A stretch of DNA of 64,000 nucleotides. Origin: Chloranthus sessilifolius (taxonomy: Eukaryota > Streptophyta > Magnoliopsida > Chloranthales > Chloranthaceae). The stretch covers positions 91,385,251-91,449,250 of the forward strand of contig CM037587.1 of the NCBI GenBank assembly GCA_021018995.1, in the 5' to 3' direction. Under the pieces are notes generated by a model. The model had not been told where the DNA came from. It saw only the letters and a list, made by a program, of their open reading frames with translations, and made no database searches. A program made the translations under genes and the position numbers. This document shows, in pieces, positions 1 to 11,989 of the stretch (positions are counted from its first letter, which is position 1; every line of letters begins with the position of its first letter).

Positions 1-620
1 TAGGGGCATGTTGGATTTTTCCCACATCAGCTGTGGGCTGGCCCTTCTTGGGCTCTTTATATCTTGGGCAAACTGGTTTTGTGAGGTTGAGTTAGGCCCA
101 TTGGATTTCTTATCATACATATGTAACTGACAAGAGGAGTTGATTTAAAAGAAAAAGGAAAAATGGGATCTAACCCGCTCTGATACTAAGTTGAAACCAA
201 AATTGACTAAATACATCAAAATATCAAGAGAAAATAAATTAAGGAGAAGACCCACTAAGGTTATTAACTAAAGAGCAATGGGGAAGAAGAGGGAGAGAGA
301 AGGACAATTTAAAGACTACATTGTTACTATAAAGATGATTTCAAGAGTTACAATTAAGGCTCTTTATATAGGGAAAATGTTGAACTAAACCCGCACCTTA
401 ACTAGACACATTCATATGCCTAAATACACATGGACACACACAAAATGTATTAGCTTGAACAAATATTATGTTGGTTTGCTTAGAGTTAATATGGGAATCT
501 TCTGAAAAAACAAAATCTTTCACAACTTCCAACGCTGAATAAATACATTTTACCACATAGATGCAATCACAAAAATAGCCCCAGTTGAAACTTGGGGCTG
601 TTAGTTAAGAACGAAACTAG
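1..620 (-). mobile_element. LTR-retrotransposon remnant (minus strand)
   Basis: On the minus strand a sequence matching an initiator-Met tRNA primer site (AGTATCAGAGC) lies at about 179-190. It is preceded on that strand (higher coordinates) by a TATA-like TATATAAAG near 363-372 and a pyrimidine-rich leader. That order, promoter then leader then primer site, is the end of an LTR. Positions 9-110 hold a second LTR-like block (starts TGTTGG, then CCCACATC). No coding domain is visible and the boundaries are approximate. The missing first exon of the reductase gene was not found here. Confidence 0.35.
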
Positions 621-761
621 AAAATTAAAAATAAATAAATAAAGGGTCAGGTATGAAACGGGCTAACTTTTAGAGATGAATATTTCAGTCCCTTGTTTGA
701 TATGGATGACTATGTAATTTCCTTTGCATTTTTTTCTATTGATAATTTCTTTGTTATCCAG

Positions 762-2992
762 GTTTCTAAGTTGGGATTTGGCTGTGGGGGCCTTAGCGGA
801 TATTATAATCCCATCTCGGATGAAGAAGGAATTTCAATCCTTAAGGACGCATTCAATAAAGGAATCACTTTCTTTGATACAGCAGATGTCTATGGAGACA
901 ATGCTAATGAGGTCTTGATTGGGAAGGTATATATTTGTTTATAAAAGCTGTTTCATATTTATATCTTTCCAGAAGCTTTTAATTTTTGTTCATACTTTCC
1001 AGTCTATTTACATACAAGAAAAGCATGACTCTTCTCTTTGAAACTTTTCTATAATTTATGTATGTTATAAGAGATTGGTTGGGAGTAAATATTTGGCTGA
1101 AATATGGAGACACTGGATAAACTCATTCTCACAATCACAACGGAGTCTTTTTTTTATCTGTTGAAGACTCATTCAGCTCAATCAAATCCTCCAAAATAAT
1201 GAAGTGCCAACATACAATAAGGATACAGGATACCTTATCCTATTTGTTGAGATTTAGACTTTAGAGGAGGGTGCATCCGATACAAATAAGGATTTCTCAG
1301 TTGTAATGATGATATTTTGATTTATAGATAGTTTTTACAAAAATATGCATATATGAGTCCTCAAAGGAAATGGCAGGGAAATATTTTCCACATTTGCACT
1401 ATTCAGTTGCAAGGGATGGTTGCATTTGTTTTGTTGTAAATGGCACCCTTGCCATTCCAGTATCCTAGGAATTCAGGATTTATAGGATCTTATCTACATG
1501 ATCCATACAATAATTAATTCCTACTCCTGTAATCTAGTCAATATAGATGCAAACATATAGGAACTTAACTGTTTATCTGGTAGGATTCATTCATTAAGTC
1601 ATTTGAAATAGTTGTTGGATCTTCAGTGCTTGAGATATCTGACTGGAGTAAATTTAATATTTCAGGCCTTGAAGCAGTTGCCTCGAGAAAAAATCCAATT
1701 AGCCACCAAGTTTGGCATCGTCAAGTTAGATATAAATGGCTTGGAAGTCAAGGGCACCCCTGAATATGTACGGGCATGTTGTGAAGCCAGCCTGAGTCGT
1801 CTTGGTTTAGAATATATCGATCTCTATTACCAGCATCGGGTGGACACATCAGTGCCTATAGAGGAAACGGTAGGTTCTTTTCGATGATCCTTGATACATA
1901 ATTTTTTGTTTGCAAAGAATGATTTGAAGTTTTCGATGGCCATTGGTTTTGACTCTTAAATTTGAATCATATAAATGTAATTTACTGGAATCTTTCTGGA
2001 TGATTGGTTTGAAATGTGAGGTAGATGGGAGAACTCAAGAAATTAGTGCAAGAGGCGAAAGTAAAATATATTGGGTTAAGTGAACCGAGCCCAGATACAA
2101 TAAGGCGAGCACATGCGGTGCACCCAATCACTGCCTTGCAAATGGAGTGGTCTCTCTGGAGTCGGGATATTGAGGAAGCAATAGTCCCCCTTTGCAGGTT
2201 TGTGCAGGTTTGCCAAGTTGTACAGAGTACTATCCTTTGAATCAAAATTAATCTGAAATTGCAAACTTCAAAAGTTGTATGAAGTACTATGAATGATGAA
2301 CATTTATGTTGTCCAAACTATGCTACTTGATACAGTTAATACTTATTGAATAAAAAATGTAAAAAATTCATGTTTTTTAACCTTTCTCATCTTTGAAATA
2401 GTCATTTCTTGAATGCTTATTATGGTTAATATGGAGTCAACCCAACAAGCTAAAGAAATGGAAAAACCTAAAACATAAGACCTCCTGCAGGCTATTTATT
2501 TTATTGGATTATTGAGTTACATGTTATTATCCCTAATTATCCAATTAGGAATTGACATGAAAAACTTAGGTGATTTTTATCTTTTAATGCTAATGCACAT
2601 GGTATCATTTTACATGCAGGGAACTTGGTATAGGGATTGTTGCATACAGCCCTATTGGTAGTGGATTTTTCGGCGGAAAGGCAGTTGTGGAGAGTCTGCC
2701 TGCTAATAGTTTTTTGGTATGTAACTTGGATTTGGATCTTGCATTTTCAGTTTCTTTAGCTTTACAAAGATACAATAGAAATGTAGAATCAGTGTCCAAT
2801 ACAAATGTGTGAACTGATTACAAGTCATTTTACTCTAGGCTTCATGTCCAAGGTTCATAGGAGAGAACCTAGAGAAGAACAAAATCTTGTACACACGTGT
2901 CGCAAGCTTGGCTTCCAAGCATGGCTGCACCCCTCCTCAACTAGCTCTAGCATGGCTTCTTCATCAAGGGGACGACATGGTTCCTATCCCAG
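762..2992 (+). CDS. Aldo-keto reductase, exons 2-6 (first exon upstream of window)
   Basis: NADPH-dependent aldo-keto reductase of the plant auxin-induced/perakine-reductase-like group (family knowledge). It is expected to be a cytosolic TIM-barrel enzyme reducing aldehydes or ketones; the substrate cannot be inferred. Exons 762-926, 1666-1869, 2025-2197, 2620-2716 and 2839-2992 all have AG/GT borders and join in phase without stops. The catalytic tetrad is visible: Asp and Tyr in FFDTADVYG, Lys in LATKFG, His in YYQHRVD. Later conserved blocks are [40 protein letters not shown] and [13 protein letters not shown]. The reading frame opens at the VSKLGFGC block just after the acceptor at 760-761. 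About 20 N-terminal residues are missing and should lie in an exon before position 1. Together with the exon at 40598 the visible protein is 324 residues, against about 340 usual. Confidence 0.93.
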
Positions 2993-3052
2993 GTAAACAG
3001 CTGCTGCAATTTGTAGTTTTCTCTTTGTATCATCATTTATTAAGTGTACTTT

Positions 3053-4158
3053 TGATGGGGACATCGACAATGAAGGCCTAGGTTTCAGGCCGTACAAGGT
3101 GTACCGGCGGAAGAAGCAGCGACGAAGGAACCATGGAACGCAAAGATCCACCGAGGAAAGGCCTGAAGGATCAACCCAAAAGAAGGGCCCCTACCAGGTT
3201 CGCTCGAACGAGCATCCTCCTCGCTCGGGCGTGAGAGCTTCATAATCAAAGCCAAAATTCTCAGTCTGTTGTCACTCGAGCGACCCCTAGTTGTCTCTCA
3301 AGCGACCTTTGGTTCCCACTCGAGCGACCTTCCGTAAAGATTCCCGCTCGAGCGGGAACCAAATCCGCTAGAGCGAGTCACGTGACGAGATTGTCCTTTT
3401 TATCCTTTTTGTTTGTCTTTTCTTGTGTCAAATATAAGTTACTCTTTTAGGATAATATGGTACTTTTCTACTTTAGGGTTATTCCCATTTGTAAACACTA
3501 TAAAGTATATTTTGTAAGCCATTATTGGCACTTGTTGAAAATTAATGAAAGTGCATTGCATTTTGAGCTTGAGAGGAGCTTTGAAGAGTGGGTCTTCTTC
3601 CCCATGTGGGTTTGGTGTGCGGCCAAGGGTAACATGCCCATGTAATCTTTGATCTTCTCTTTACTCGTTCTTGTCTAATTTTTCCCATTTTCTTATTAAT
3701 CTCTTACATCCAATTTTCCCCTTTTTTAATTAATTGTCCCAATTCCATACCTTAGATTTAGAACAACCTTAATGTCCATCCTTGTGGATCGAATCCAATC
3801 TTTAGCCCGTCGATCCATGACCGTTGTTGGGCTCGAGCTTGTTCGATTTGTGTTGTTAATCGCGTCAATTCAAAAGTCATAGAGAGGAAATACCGATTCC
3901 ACCACGAACCACAATCGAAAGCCCTGATCTAGACGAAGCTAGAGTTTTATCTCTAGGGTCGCCTCTTCCTCATTTCCTAACGGATATCGCGCATTGGATT
4001 GGACCCTACTTAAATCTAGCATGATCACTCAAGCGGAATCCCGGGAAACCCTAAGGCATCACTTTAATTTGTGATTAACTGTTCAATTAATTAGTTTAAT
4101 TTCAACAAATTAGCATTTCATGGGCATTCACGTATTTTAGGGTCGTTGTCCCGCGTTA
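3053..4158 (+). repeat. 5' LTR of element A
   Basis: Starts TGATGGGGACATC, ends CCCGCGTTA; the partner LTR ends CCCGCGTCA. Between 3200 and 3376 it holds degenerate copies of the palindrome TCGCTCGAGCGA at 3200, 3221, 3272, 3294, 3316, 3344 and 3365, spaced 21, 51, 22, 22, 28 and 21 bp. A gag start follows about 125 bp after the LTR. Confidence 0.9.
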
Positions 4159-4162
4159 GTTT

Positions 4163-4175
4163 TGGTATCAGAGCC
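4163..4175 (+). other. Primer-binding site of element A
   Basis: TGGTATCAGAGCC, complementary to the 3' end of plant initiator-Met tRNA, 4 bp after the 5' LTR. Confidence 0.85.
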
Positions 4176-4284
4176 TAGGTTCTAGGTTAGGGCATTTGTG
4201 TATGCACATCGTATGTTCGATAGATTACTCACTCATTTGTGTTTCATAGTTGTGTGTCATTTTTAGAATCCGTATTAGTGACTC

Positions 4285-5394
4285 ATGGTCACCATGGATA
4301 CGAATGTGATTGTCGATGCTCTTAAGGGCATCCAAACCATGATGATTACCATGAATCAGAGGTTGAATGCTATGGAGGAAGCCCAAATAGCTATGGCTGC
4401 CTCTAATGGTATGCTCCTCGAACGTTTGGGTCGGTTGGAAGGAGATGGGGAGCAACACGACCGGCGCAATGAGCGTAACGGTCCGCGTTTTGAGCACGGT
4501 GGTCGACCCGAGGGTCAGAATCGGAATCATAGGGAAGTAGTTCATCGCAGAGATGACTACAATCCGGATGAGAGACTCCTCAAGAATGTCCGAGTTGAAT
4601 TTTCGACCTTCAATGGGAGAATGGACCCTAAAGTCTTCCTCGATTGGGTCTTCGATATGGATCCCCACTTTGAGTGGTATGGCATGGACAATGAGCGGTG
4701 TGTTCGGCTTGCCAAAATGAAGCTCATTGGTCAAGCTCGACTCTTTTGGGTCAACGTCGAGCGTATGCGAGTGAATGTGGGTCGTGCTCTCATTACCCGT
4801 TGGGAGGATATGAAAGAGCGACTTACGGAAAAGTACGCCCCTTTATCATACGGCCATCGCCTACTTGATCAATGGCAAAATTTACACCAAAGTAGTATTC
4901 CTGTGACTGAATACATTGGCAAATTCGAGTTCATGATGAGAGTCAATGTGTTGGAAGATTTGCAAGTCACTCTCTCCAGATTCCGCACTGGATTGCTAAT
5001 GGAGTAGCAAAAGGAGTTGGTCTCCCACCCTGTTGACACTCTTGAAGAGTGTTACGCCGTTGTGCAAGACGTCGAACGGTATTTGAAAATGACGGTGGTG
5101 AGGCGATTTGAGCCGCATGTCAGTGGCCATCGAGCCAGGGAAGGGAGGCCTAGTGCCGGGAACCCTCCTTCCAAATCTGCACAACCCACTCCTACAAATA
5201 TAAGGTTTGACAAAGGGAAAGGTGTGGTGGGTGAGTCATCAAGGGGTGGTTCTCATACCAAGTGTTACAAGTGTCATGGGCTTGGCCATTTTATCGCCCA
5301 ATGCCCTACGAGTGACCCTCAACGAAATCTCTTGGTTGAAGAAGAGGTCAATGAGGGAGAAGGTGTTGAAGTACGAACCGGACACCACACCTAG
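4285..5394 (+). pseudogene. Element A gag (one in-frame stop)
   Basis: Capsid/nucleocapsid precursor. ATG at 4285 opens a frame with the gypsy gag core (about residues 90-235). It is cut by a TAG at 5005-5007 and then continues in the same frame to 5394. A CCHC zinc knuckle (CYKC, then H and C) lies at 5263-5304. The matching gag in element B is broken at nearly the same place by a frameshift instead. The end is out of frame with protease because of a shift near 5370. Confidence 0.85.
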
Positions 5395-7580
5395 TGATGA
5401 GGAAGGTGATGACGGTACCGGTACACTAGCTTGCATCCAAGATTGTTTGGTTGTGAGGTGTGCTCTTGCACAACCTCAACGTGATGATAAGGACGATTGG
5501 CGTTGGGATAACATTTTCTATACTTTCGCCAAGTGTGGTGAGAAGAGTTGTAGGGTCATCGTGGATAGCGGGAGTTGCACCAATGTGGTGTCGACACACC
5601 ATCAACCGCTTAGGGCTTACACCTGAAGCCCGCCCGAGACTGTACAAAGTCGCATGGGTCAACTCCTCTTCTATTCTTGTGTCCCAGAGATGTCGTGTGT
5701 CGATACAATTAGCCTCGTATTCGGACACCTTGTGGTGCGATGTAGTGTCGATGGAAGTGGGCCACATCATCTTGGGACAACCTTGGCTCAATGACATGGG
5801 CGTGACCCTCCTTGGATGGTCTAATGTATGCACGTTCATGCATGAGGGCAAGAAGATAAAATTAAGCCTCTTGCCCCCCAAAACGCCATCGAGCAAGAAA
5901 GTTGAGAAGAAGGGTGGTTCGTCTAAGACCATCAATATTGTGAGCAATTTAGAGTTTAAGAAGGCTTCTGTGGATGAGAGCGTGGTGTATGTTGTCATCA
6001 CCACTAAGCTTGCTCTTGAGTCTATGGGCAAACACCCTAAGGAGGTTGAGCCAATTTTGAAAAAAAATTTGAATGTCTTCCTGGAAGACTTGCCCAATGA
6101 AGTCCCTCCAATGCGTGACATCCAACACGCCATAGACTTAGTTCCCGCATCTACTCTACCGAACCTGCCCCATTATAGGTTGAATCTGGTTGAACATGCC
6201 AAGTTAACGCGGCAAGTCAATGAGCTCCTTCAGAAGGGGTTCATCCAAGAGAACTTGAGCCCATGTGTTGTACCCGCACTACTCACATCCAAGAAGGATG
6301 GTACTTGGCGAATGTGTGTGGCTAGTCGGGCCATCAACAAGATTATGGTCAAATATTCGTTCCTTATACCGAGGCTCGACGATATGTTGGATATGATGGT
6401 TGGTGCCGCTATCTTCTCTAAGATAGACTTTAAAAGTGGCTACCATCAAGTCTGAATCCGCCCCGGTGATGAATGGAAAACCACCTTCCAAAGATGGACG
6501 GTCATGCCTTTCAGACTTTCTAATGCCCAGATCATCTTTATGAGGCTCATGACCCAAGTGTTACGACCGTTTATAGGCAAATTCCTTGTGGTGTATTTTG
6601 ACGACATCTTGGTCTATAGTCGCGACAAGGAGCAACACTTGACCCACCTTCGGTTGGTTTGTGAAACCTTGAGGGGAGGAAAGCTATATGCAAACTTCAA
6701 GAAGTGCACGTTCATGCAACGATCCGTTGTCTTCTTGGGGTTCATTGTCTCGACCAATGGGTTGGTCGCGAACCCAAAAAAGGTTAGGGTTATTGTAGAA
6801 TGGCCCGAACCTAAGAACATCCATGATGTCCGCAACTTTCATGGGTTGGCTACATTTTATTGTTGCTTCATCCAAAACTTTAGCACCATCATGACTCCCA
6901 TTACCGATTGCATGAAGAAATGAGAGTTTCAATGGAGTAAAGCCACGACGAAGGGCTTTGCCGAGATCAAGGAGAAAATGACTACTGCATCCGTCATGCA
7001 CCTGTCGGACTTTTCTAAGGTCTTTGAGGTCGCATGCGATGCTTCGGGTGTGGGTATAGGAGTTCTCAGCCAAGAAGGCCACCCAGTAGTGGCCTACTTC
7101 AGCGAGAAGCTCAATGAGGCGAAGCAAAAATACTCCACCTATGACAAAGAGTTCTATGCAGTCGTCCAATCCCTATGGTATTGGAAACACTACCTACAAC
7201 CGCATGAGTTCGTCTTGTTTTCCGACCACGAGGATTTGCGCTTCCTTGCTTCTCAAAAAAAGTTAAACCCGAGGCACGTGACATGGGTCGAGTACCTCCA
7301 GGGATTCACATTTGTGTTGAAGCACAAAGCCGGCGTTGAGAACAAAGCTGCGGATGCACTTAGTCGACGGGTGGCGACTTTGCAATCTATGAGCACTGAG
7401 GTCATTGGATTTGACCTGTTGAAGGAGTATCTTGAATGCTCCGATTTCGGGAAAGACTACAACACTCTCCTTAGCAACCCGGCGAGCACCAACTCTATCT
7501 ATACCTTGCAGGATGGGTATTTGTTCAGGGGCAACCGCCTATGCATCCCTCGCACTTCATTGTGTGATTTCCTTATTTAA
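5395..7580 (+). pseudogene. Element A protease, reverse transcriptase and RNase H (broken)
   Basis: Protease active site VDSG near 5560-5571. The frame shifts near 5600, then runs 5610-6455 through the protease remainder into RT. RT motifs are KKDGTWRMC (about 6292), FSKIDFKSGYHQ (about 6415) and [11 protein letters not shown] (about 6596). A TGA at 6453 lies where element B has an Arg codon, a C-to-T change. A small deletion with frame change lies at about 6490-6500, and a TGA near 6921. RNase H runs from about 7020 (VACDASG) to DALSRR (about 7355). No functional product is expected. Confidence 0.88.
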
Positions 7581-8903
7581 GAGTTACATGTGGGAGGTAT
7601 TGCCGGTCATTTTGAGCATAATAAGACCAATGCACTCGTCGAAGATAGATTCTTTTGGCCTAGTATCATGTGAGATGTCGCTCGAGTTGTGCGATAATGT
7701 CGCACTTACCAAGTCTCCAAGCAAAGAAAGCAAAACACTAGCTTGTACACTCCCTTGCCGGTACCGCACACACCTTGGCAAGACATCTCGATGGACTTCG
7801 TGCTTGGGCTTCCAAAGACTCTCCGAAAGCACAATTCCATTTTTGTTGTAATAAACTATTTTTTCAAGATGGCCCACTTCATACCATGTAATAAAACCTC
7901 CGATGAGACCCATATTGCGAAATTATTTTTTGGCGAGGTGGTACGTCCCCACGGGTTACCCAAGACCATTGTGTCGGATAGGGATGTTAAGTTTACAAAT
8001 TACTTCTGAAAAACCCTGTGACACATGATGGGTACTATGCTCCAATTTTCATCGGCATATCTCCCTCAAATTGATGGTCAAACAGAAGCTACCAATAGGA
8101 GTTTAGGCAATCTCCTTTGTTGTCTTGCCAATGATCACATTAGGACTTGGGACTCCATTCTACCACTAGCCGAGTTTGCATGCAACAATTCCGTCAATAG
8201 GTCCACAAGTAGGAGCCCATTTAAGGTGGTGCATGGTCACAAACCAAGAACACCCCTAGACTTGATCCCTAAGTCTGTATCTCACCACACATCCGAGTCC
8301 GCAGATACATTTGCATAACATATTCATAATTTGCATACCGAAATTAGACGTAAAATTAGCTTGAGCAATGATAATTACAAATTATCGACGGATTCGCATA
8401 AGCGTTTCAAAGAGTTCCAAATCGATGATCATGTAATGGTTCGGGTTAGGCTTGAACTGTTCCCATCGGGAATCGCGAAGAAGCTCTAAGCCCGCAGCGT
8501 CGGACCCTTCAGGAATGTGGCAAGGAGTGGCCTTAATGCCTATGTTCTCGAGCTTCCTCAAGATATGGGGGTTAGTTCAACGCTCATGAAAGACCTAGTT
8601 CCTTATTTAAGCTCAATCCCACCCCCTTGCAACCCTTTCCAAACATCTTCTATTCATGAATCAAACCACATCCCGCAACCTACACCGCCTCCTCCAAACG
8701 AGCCTAAAAGAGATGTAATCGAGAAGATCTTAGATAATCTTGTAGTCTCCACCCATGGCGGAGGGTATCAAAAATACTTAGTGAAGTGGGTTCATAAGCC
8801 AAAATTTGAGAATACGTGGATCAATGAAGACGATGTCCGCCGCCTAGACCCCGATATGCTCAATCGATATCATGACTGCACTGATGCCGCTCTTCATCAG
8901 TGA
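7581..8903 (+). pseudogene. Element A integrase and chromodomain (broken)
   Basis: Continues RNase H through the integrase zinc-binding region (about 7585-7740, with stops), the catalytic core (DISMDF near 7780; SDRDVKF near 7975; frame change near 8010; QTEATNRSLGN near 8080) and the C-terminal GPFR-like block near 8500. A chromodomain-like end (KYLVKWVHKP, ENTW, about 8775-8820) closes at 8903. In chromoviruses this domain directs integration to marked chromatin (family knowledge). Several shifts and stops interrupt it. Confidence 0.85.
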
Positions 8904-8928
8904 TGAAGCCATTTCGGTCTGGTGGAAT

Positions 8929-10064
8929 TGACAAGGACGCTGACAACGAAGGCCTAGGTTTCACGCTGTACAAGGTGTACCGGCGGAAGAAGAAGCGACA
9001 AAGGAACCATGGAGCGCCAAGATCCACCGAGGAAAGGCCTTAAGGAATAGCTAAAAAGAAGGGTCCCTGCCCAGGTTCGCTTGAGCGAGCATCCTTCTCG
9101 CTCGAGCGAGAGTGCTTTAGAATCAAAGCCAACATTCTCGGTCTATTGTCGCTCGAGCGAGGGAGCATCAGGATTTAAGGCCAAAACTTTCGGCCAAAAG
9201 TCACTCGAGCGACCCCTAGTTGTCGCTCGAGCGACCTTCCGTAAAGATTCCCGCTCAAGTGGGAACCAAATCCGCTCGAGCGAGTCACATGATAGGATTG
9301 TCCTTTTTATCCTTTTTGTTTGTCTTTTCTTATGTCAAATGTAAGTTACCCTTTTAAGGTAACATGATAATTTTCTATTTTAGGGTTATTCCCATTTGTA
9401 AACACTATAAAGCATATTTTGTAAGCCATTTTTGACACTTGTTGAAAATTAATGAAAGTGCATTGCATTTTGAGCTTGAGTGGAGCTTTGAAGAGTGAGT
9501 CTTCTTCCCCATGTAGGTTTGGTGTGAGGCCAAGGGTAAGATGCCCATGTAATCTTTGATCTTCTCTTTACTTGTTCTTGTTTAATTTTTCCCATTTTCT
9601 TATTAATCTCTTGCATCCAATTTTCCCCCTTTTTAATTGATTGTCCAAATTTCAAACCCTAGATCTAGAACAACCTTGATGTCCATCCTTGTGGATCGAA
9701 TCCGATCTTAGCTAGTCGATCCGTGACCGTTGTTGGGCTTGAGCTTGTTCAATTTGCGTCGTTAATTGCCTCAATTCAAAAGCCCTAGCTAGGAAATACG
9801 AATTCCACTGCGAACCACGATCGAACGCCCCAACCGAGATGAAGCTAAAGTTCTATCTCTATGATCGCCTCTTCTGCATTTCTTAACGGATCTCGCACGT
9901 CGGATTGGACCCTACTTGAATCTAGCATGATCACTCAACTGGAATCCCGCGAAACCCTAAGGTATCGCTTTAGTCTGTGATTAATTGTTCAATTACTTAG
10001 TTTAATTTCGGCAAATTAGCATTTCATGGGCATTCACGTATTTTAGGGTGGTTGTCCCGCGTCA
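8929..10064 (+). repeat. 3' LTR of element A
   Basis: Starts TGACAAGGACGC after the purine tract and ends CCCGCGTCA, followed by ACTTT. Exact TCGCTCGAGCGA copies lie at 9098, 9149 and 9223, with variants at 9077, 9201, 9251 and 9272. It differs from the 5' LTR by many substitutions and by an extra palindrome-bearing segment near 9149-9200, so the insertion is not recent. Confidence 0.9.
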
Positions 10065-10222
10065 ACTTTCCTCCAAAAAATGTTTGTGTGAAATAATGGA
10101 ACATCTCGGTACTCTTTTGTGGTTGACTGTAATTTGGGAGCAATAACCATTGCTTGATTTTTATTTTTATTTACCTTCAACCTGGGGACAGTCGACACAC
10201 TCATTAGGTTCGACAAAGGAGG

Positions 10223-10451
10223 TCATGATCATGGGTTAAAATCTTGGAAAAACGATACGTATCGTCCAGCCCCAAAACCGATACGTATCGGACGATACGT
10301 ATTGGTTTCGGACGATACATTCCAATGCATGGTCCAAAATTTTAGGTTTTTGTATGGGAGGCACCAATACGGTACCTTGAATGTACCATATCGGTGAGGT
10401 CCAACACCGATACGTATTGGTATTGGATGATATTTTGACCCATGGTCATGA
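10223..10451. mobile_element. GATACGTATCG-type MITE, copy 1
   Basis: About 230 bp with imperfect terminal inverted repeats: TCATGATCATGGGTTAAAAT at the left, and its complement-like GATATTTTGACCCATGGTCA at the right. The interior repeats the palindrome GATACGTATCG and derivatives. No ORF, and no certain target duplication. Related copies are at 10560, 38079 and 38716. Confidence 0.65.
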
Positions 10452-10559
10452 TTGTAAGTTCTGCATGTTTTACCTAACACATGAATTGTTTCCCTGCGTA
10501 CATGAATTTCTTACGTAACACATGAATTGTTTCCTTGCATAAAGAAAGGGGGTGGGGTG

Positions 10560-10791
10560 AGCATGGTATAAAATACCAGTTTTCCTGTACGTATAGTCCA
10601 CTTCCAAAACCGATACATAGCCTCCGATACATACTGGATCCGGATGATACAATGGTATGTATCGTCCTATATACATTACCAATATATATGTAATGCACCG
10701 ATACATTTAAAGTAACATATCGGTGACCTCCGAAACCGATATGTATCGTTCGGTACATACCCGCTTCGGACGAGATTTTGAACCATGGTGG
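10560..10791. mobile_element. GATACGTATCG-type MITE, copy 2
   Basis: Same family as the element at 10223: begins near CATGGTATAAAAT, ends GATTTTGAACCATGG, with interior CCGATACAT and ATATCGGTG segments. It is more diverged and has no coding capacity. Spurious short minus-strand frames cross both copies. Confidence 0.6.
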
Positions 10792-11329
10792 TGAGTCCCT
10801 CACCACAAGTCAAAGAAACAACTTTTTCCATATGAATGGTCGAGCTCATGCATTGTTCATATGTGGCAACTGACAATAGGGAGTAGCATTTCTAAGATGC
10901 CTCGAATGTATATATGGTATGCAATCTCAGCTGCTTCAAGCCAAATGTCTTATCATAGAACATTAGTCAAGCTCTTTGTTTAATGCCAAGGGTTGAATTA
11001 TCTTTTTCTCAAATGAAAGGAAAATTTGAAAAATGTAATCATTATTTTGTTCGATCAATTTGGGATTGGCTTTATGATTCCTAATTCTCCATGAATTTTA
11101 TTATAGTTCTTACTAGAACCGAATCCGTTGTAGCACATCGCTTGTAAGGAAAGTCCTAATATAGGCTGGATTCACAGATCTCATCATAAGGATTTGACAG
11201 GATCCATCCAGCTGGCTGTCAAGCTGACGGTAATTATCCTTTTTTGTAGGCCTTGGGAGGGTCACTGAAAACAAGTCATTTGATTTTACCACAGCCAACA
11301 ATGTTTGAAGACCTTTTCTTCTTCATCCT
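10792..11329. other. Intron sequence without recognised feature
   Basis: AT-rich intron sequence. I see no conserved ORF, LTR end or RNA gene; the short minus-strand frame at 11113-11301 has no recognisable domain. Confidence 0.6.
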
Positions 11330-11515
11330 TAAACCAAAATTACCTTTTTACTCCTGTCTTTCTTCTTAATGACCATTATGTCCCTAAACGAAAATTTCTA
11401 TTTTACCCATGTCTTTTTTTGGAATGACCCCATTACATCCCCGAACCAAAATTACCTTTTTACCCGTCTTTCTTCATAATGACCATTACATCCTTGAACC
11501 AAAATTATTAAAGGG
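11330..11515. repeat. Three-copy tandem repeat, about 55 bp unit
   Basis: The phrase AACCAAAATTACCTTTTTAC followed by a TGTCTTTCTTC and AATGACCATTA block recurs starting near 11332, 11391 and 11444, with a partial fourth at 11498. Units differ by substitutions and small indels. Confidence 0.7.
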
Positions 11516-11989
11516 TAACGTTTTAGAGAATGACTTGTATGATGTATCTTCTCAACCACAATAACTACTGATTTAGAAATTTTGGATTATTGCAAAACCC
11601 CTCATGGCTTGGCAATAATGGCCCGCTAGACCCCGTGATATGCCCACATGGCTGGCCCTCGATTTGCCTGCATGGATAGACCACCCTACTCATATTACAT
11701 CCTCCCCCACTTGGTTCTTTCCATGTCCTTTGCCGCCTTGCCCAAATGTTTCATCAGTGTTATTTTAAAGGCTGGTCGTGAGCTCTATACTTCTCGGCTG
11801 GCCTGTATTCTGGCTAGCCCCTACAGTTAACTAGTTACTCAATATGCTCTGGGTCCTCTTTGTTGCTTGTTTGATGTATCAACATGTTTTCAATCTCGCT
11901 ACTCAAGATCAATCTAGCATTCAATGCAGCACAAGTCGGCACGCTTCTTGTGGGGTTCTAACTATTCACCCTATATGGCTTAAAAAAAA
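11516..11989. other. Intron sequence without recognised feature
   Basis: No domain, repeat or splice-supported exon recognised. The 60-codon frame at 11648 looks like chance. Confidence 0.5.

Larger units (their letters stand above)
3053..10064 (+). mobile_element. Element A: Ty3/gypsy chromovirus, complete but defective
   Basis: A 7,012-bp element bounded by 5-bp target duplications ACTTT (3048-3052 and 10065-10069). Order: LTR, Met-tRNA primer site, gag with CCHC knuckle, protease, reverse transcriptase, RNase H, integrase, chromodomain-like C terminus, purine-rich tract (about 8916-8928), LTR. The domain order and C-terminal chromodomain are those of chromoviruses; the RNase H-integrase linker style suggests the Reina lineage (inference). 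Many stops and frameshifts make it non-autonomous. Its closest relative here is element B. Confidence 0.92.

Noticed and set aside
4225..6133. Long minus-strand frames opposite gag and pol of element A (169 and 235 codons)
   Set aside because: Shadows of the plus-strand gag and protease-RT genes, with no motif of their own.
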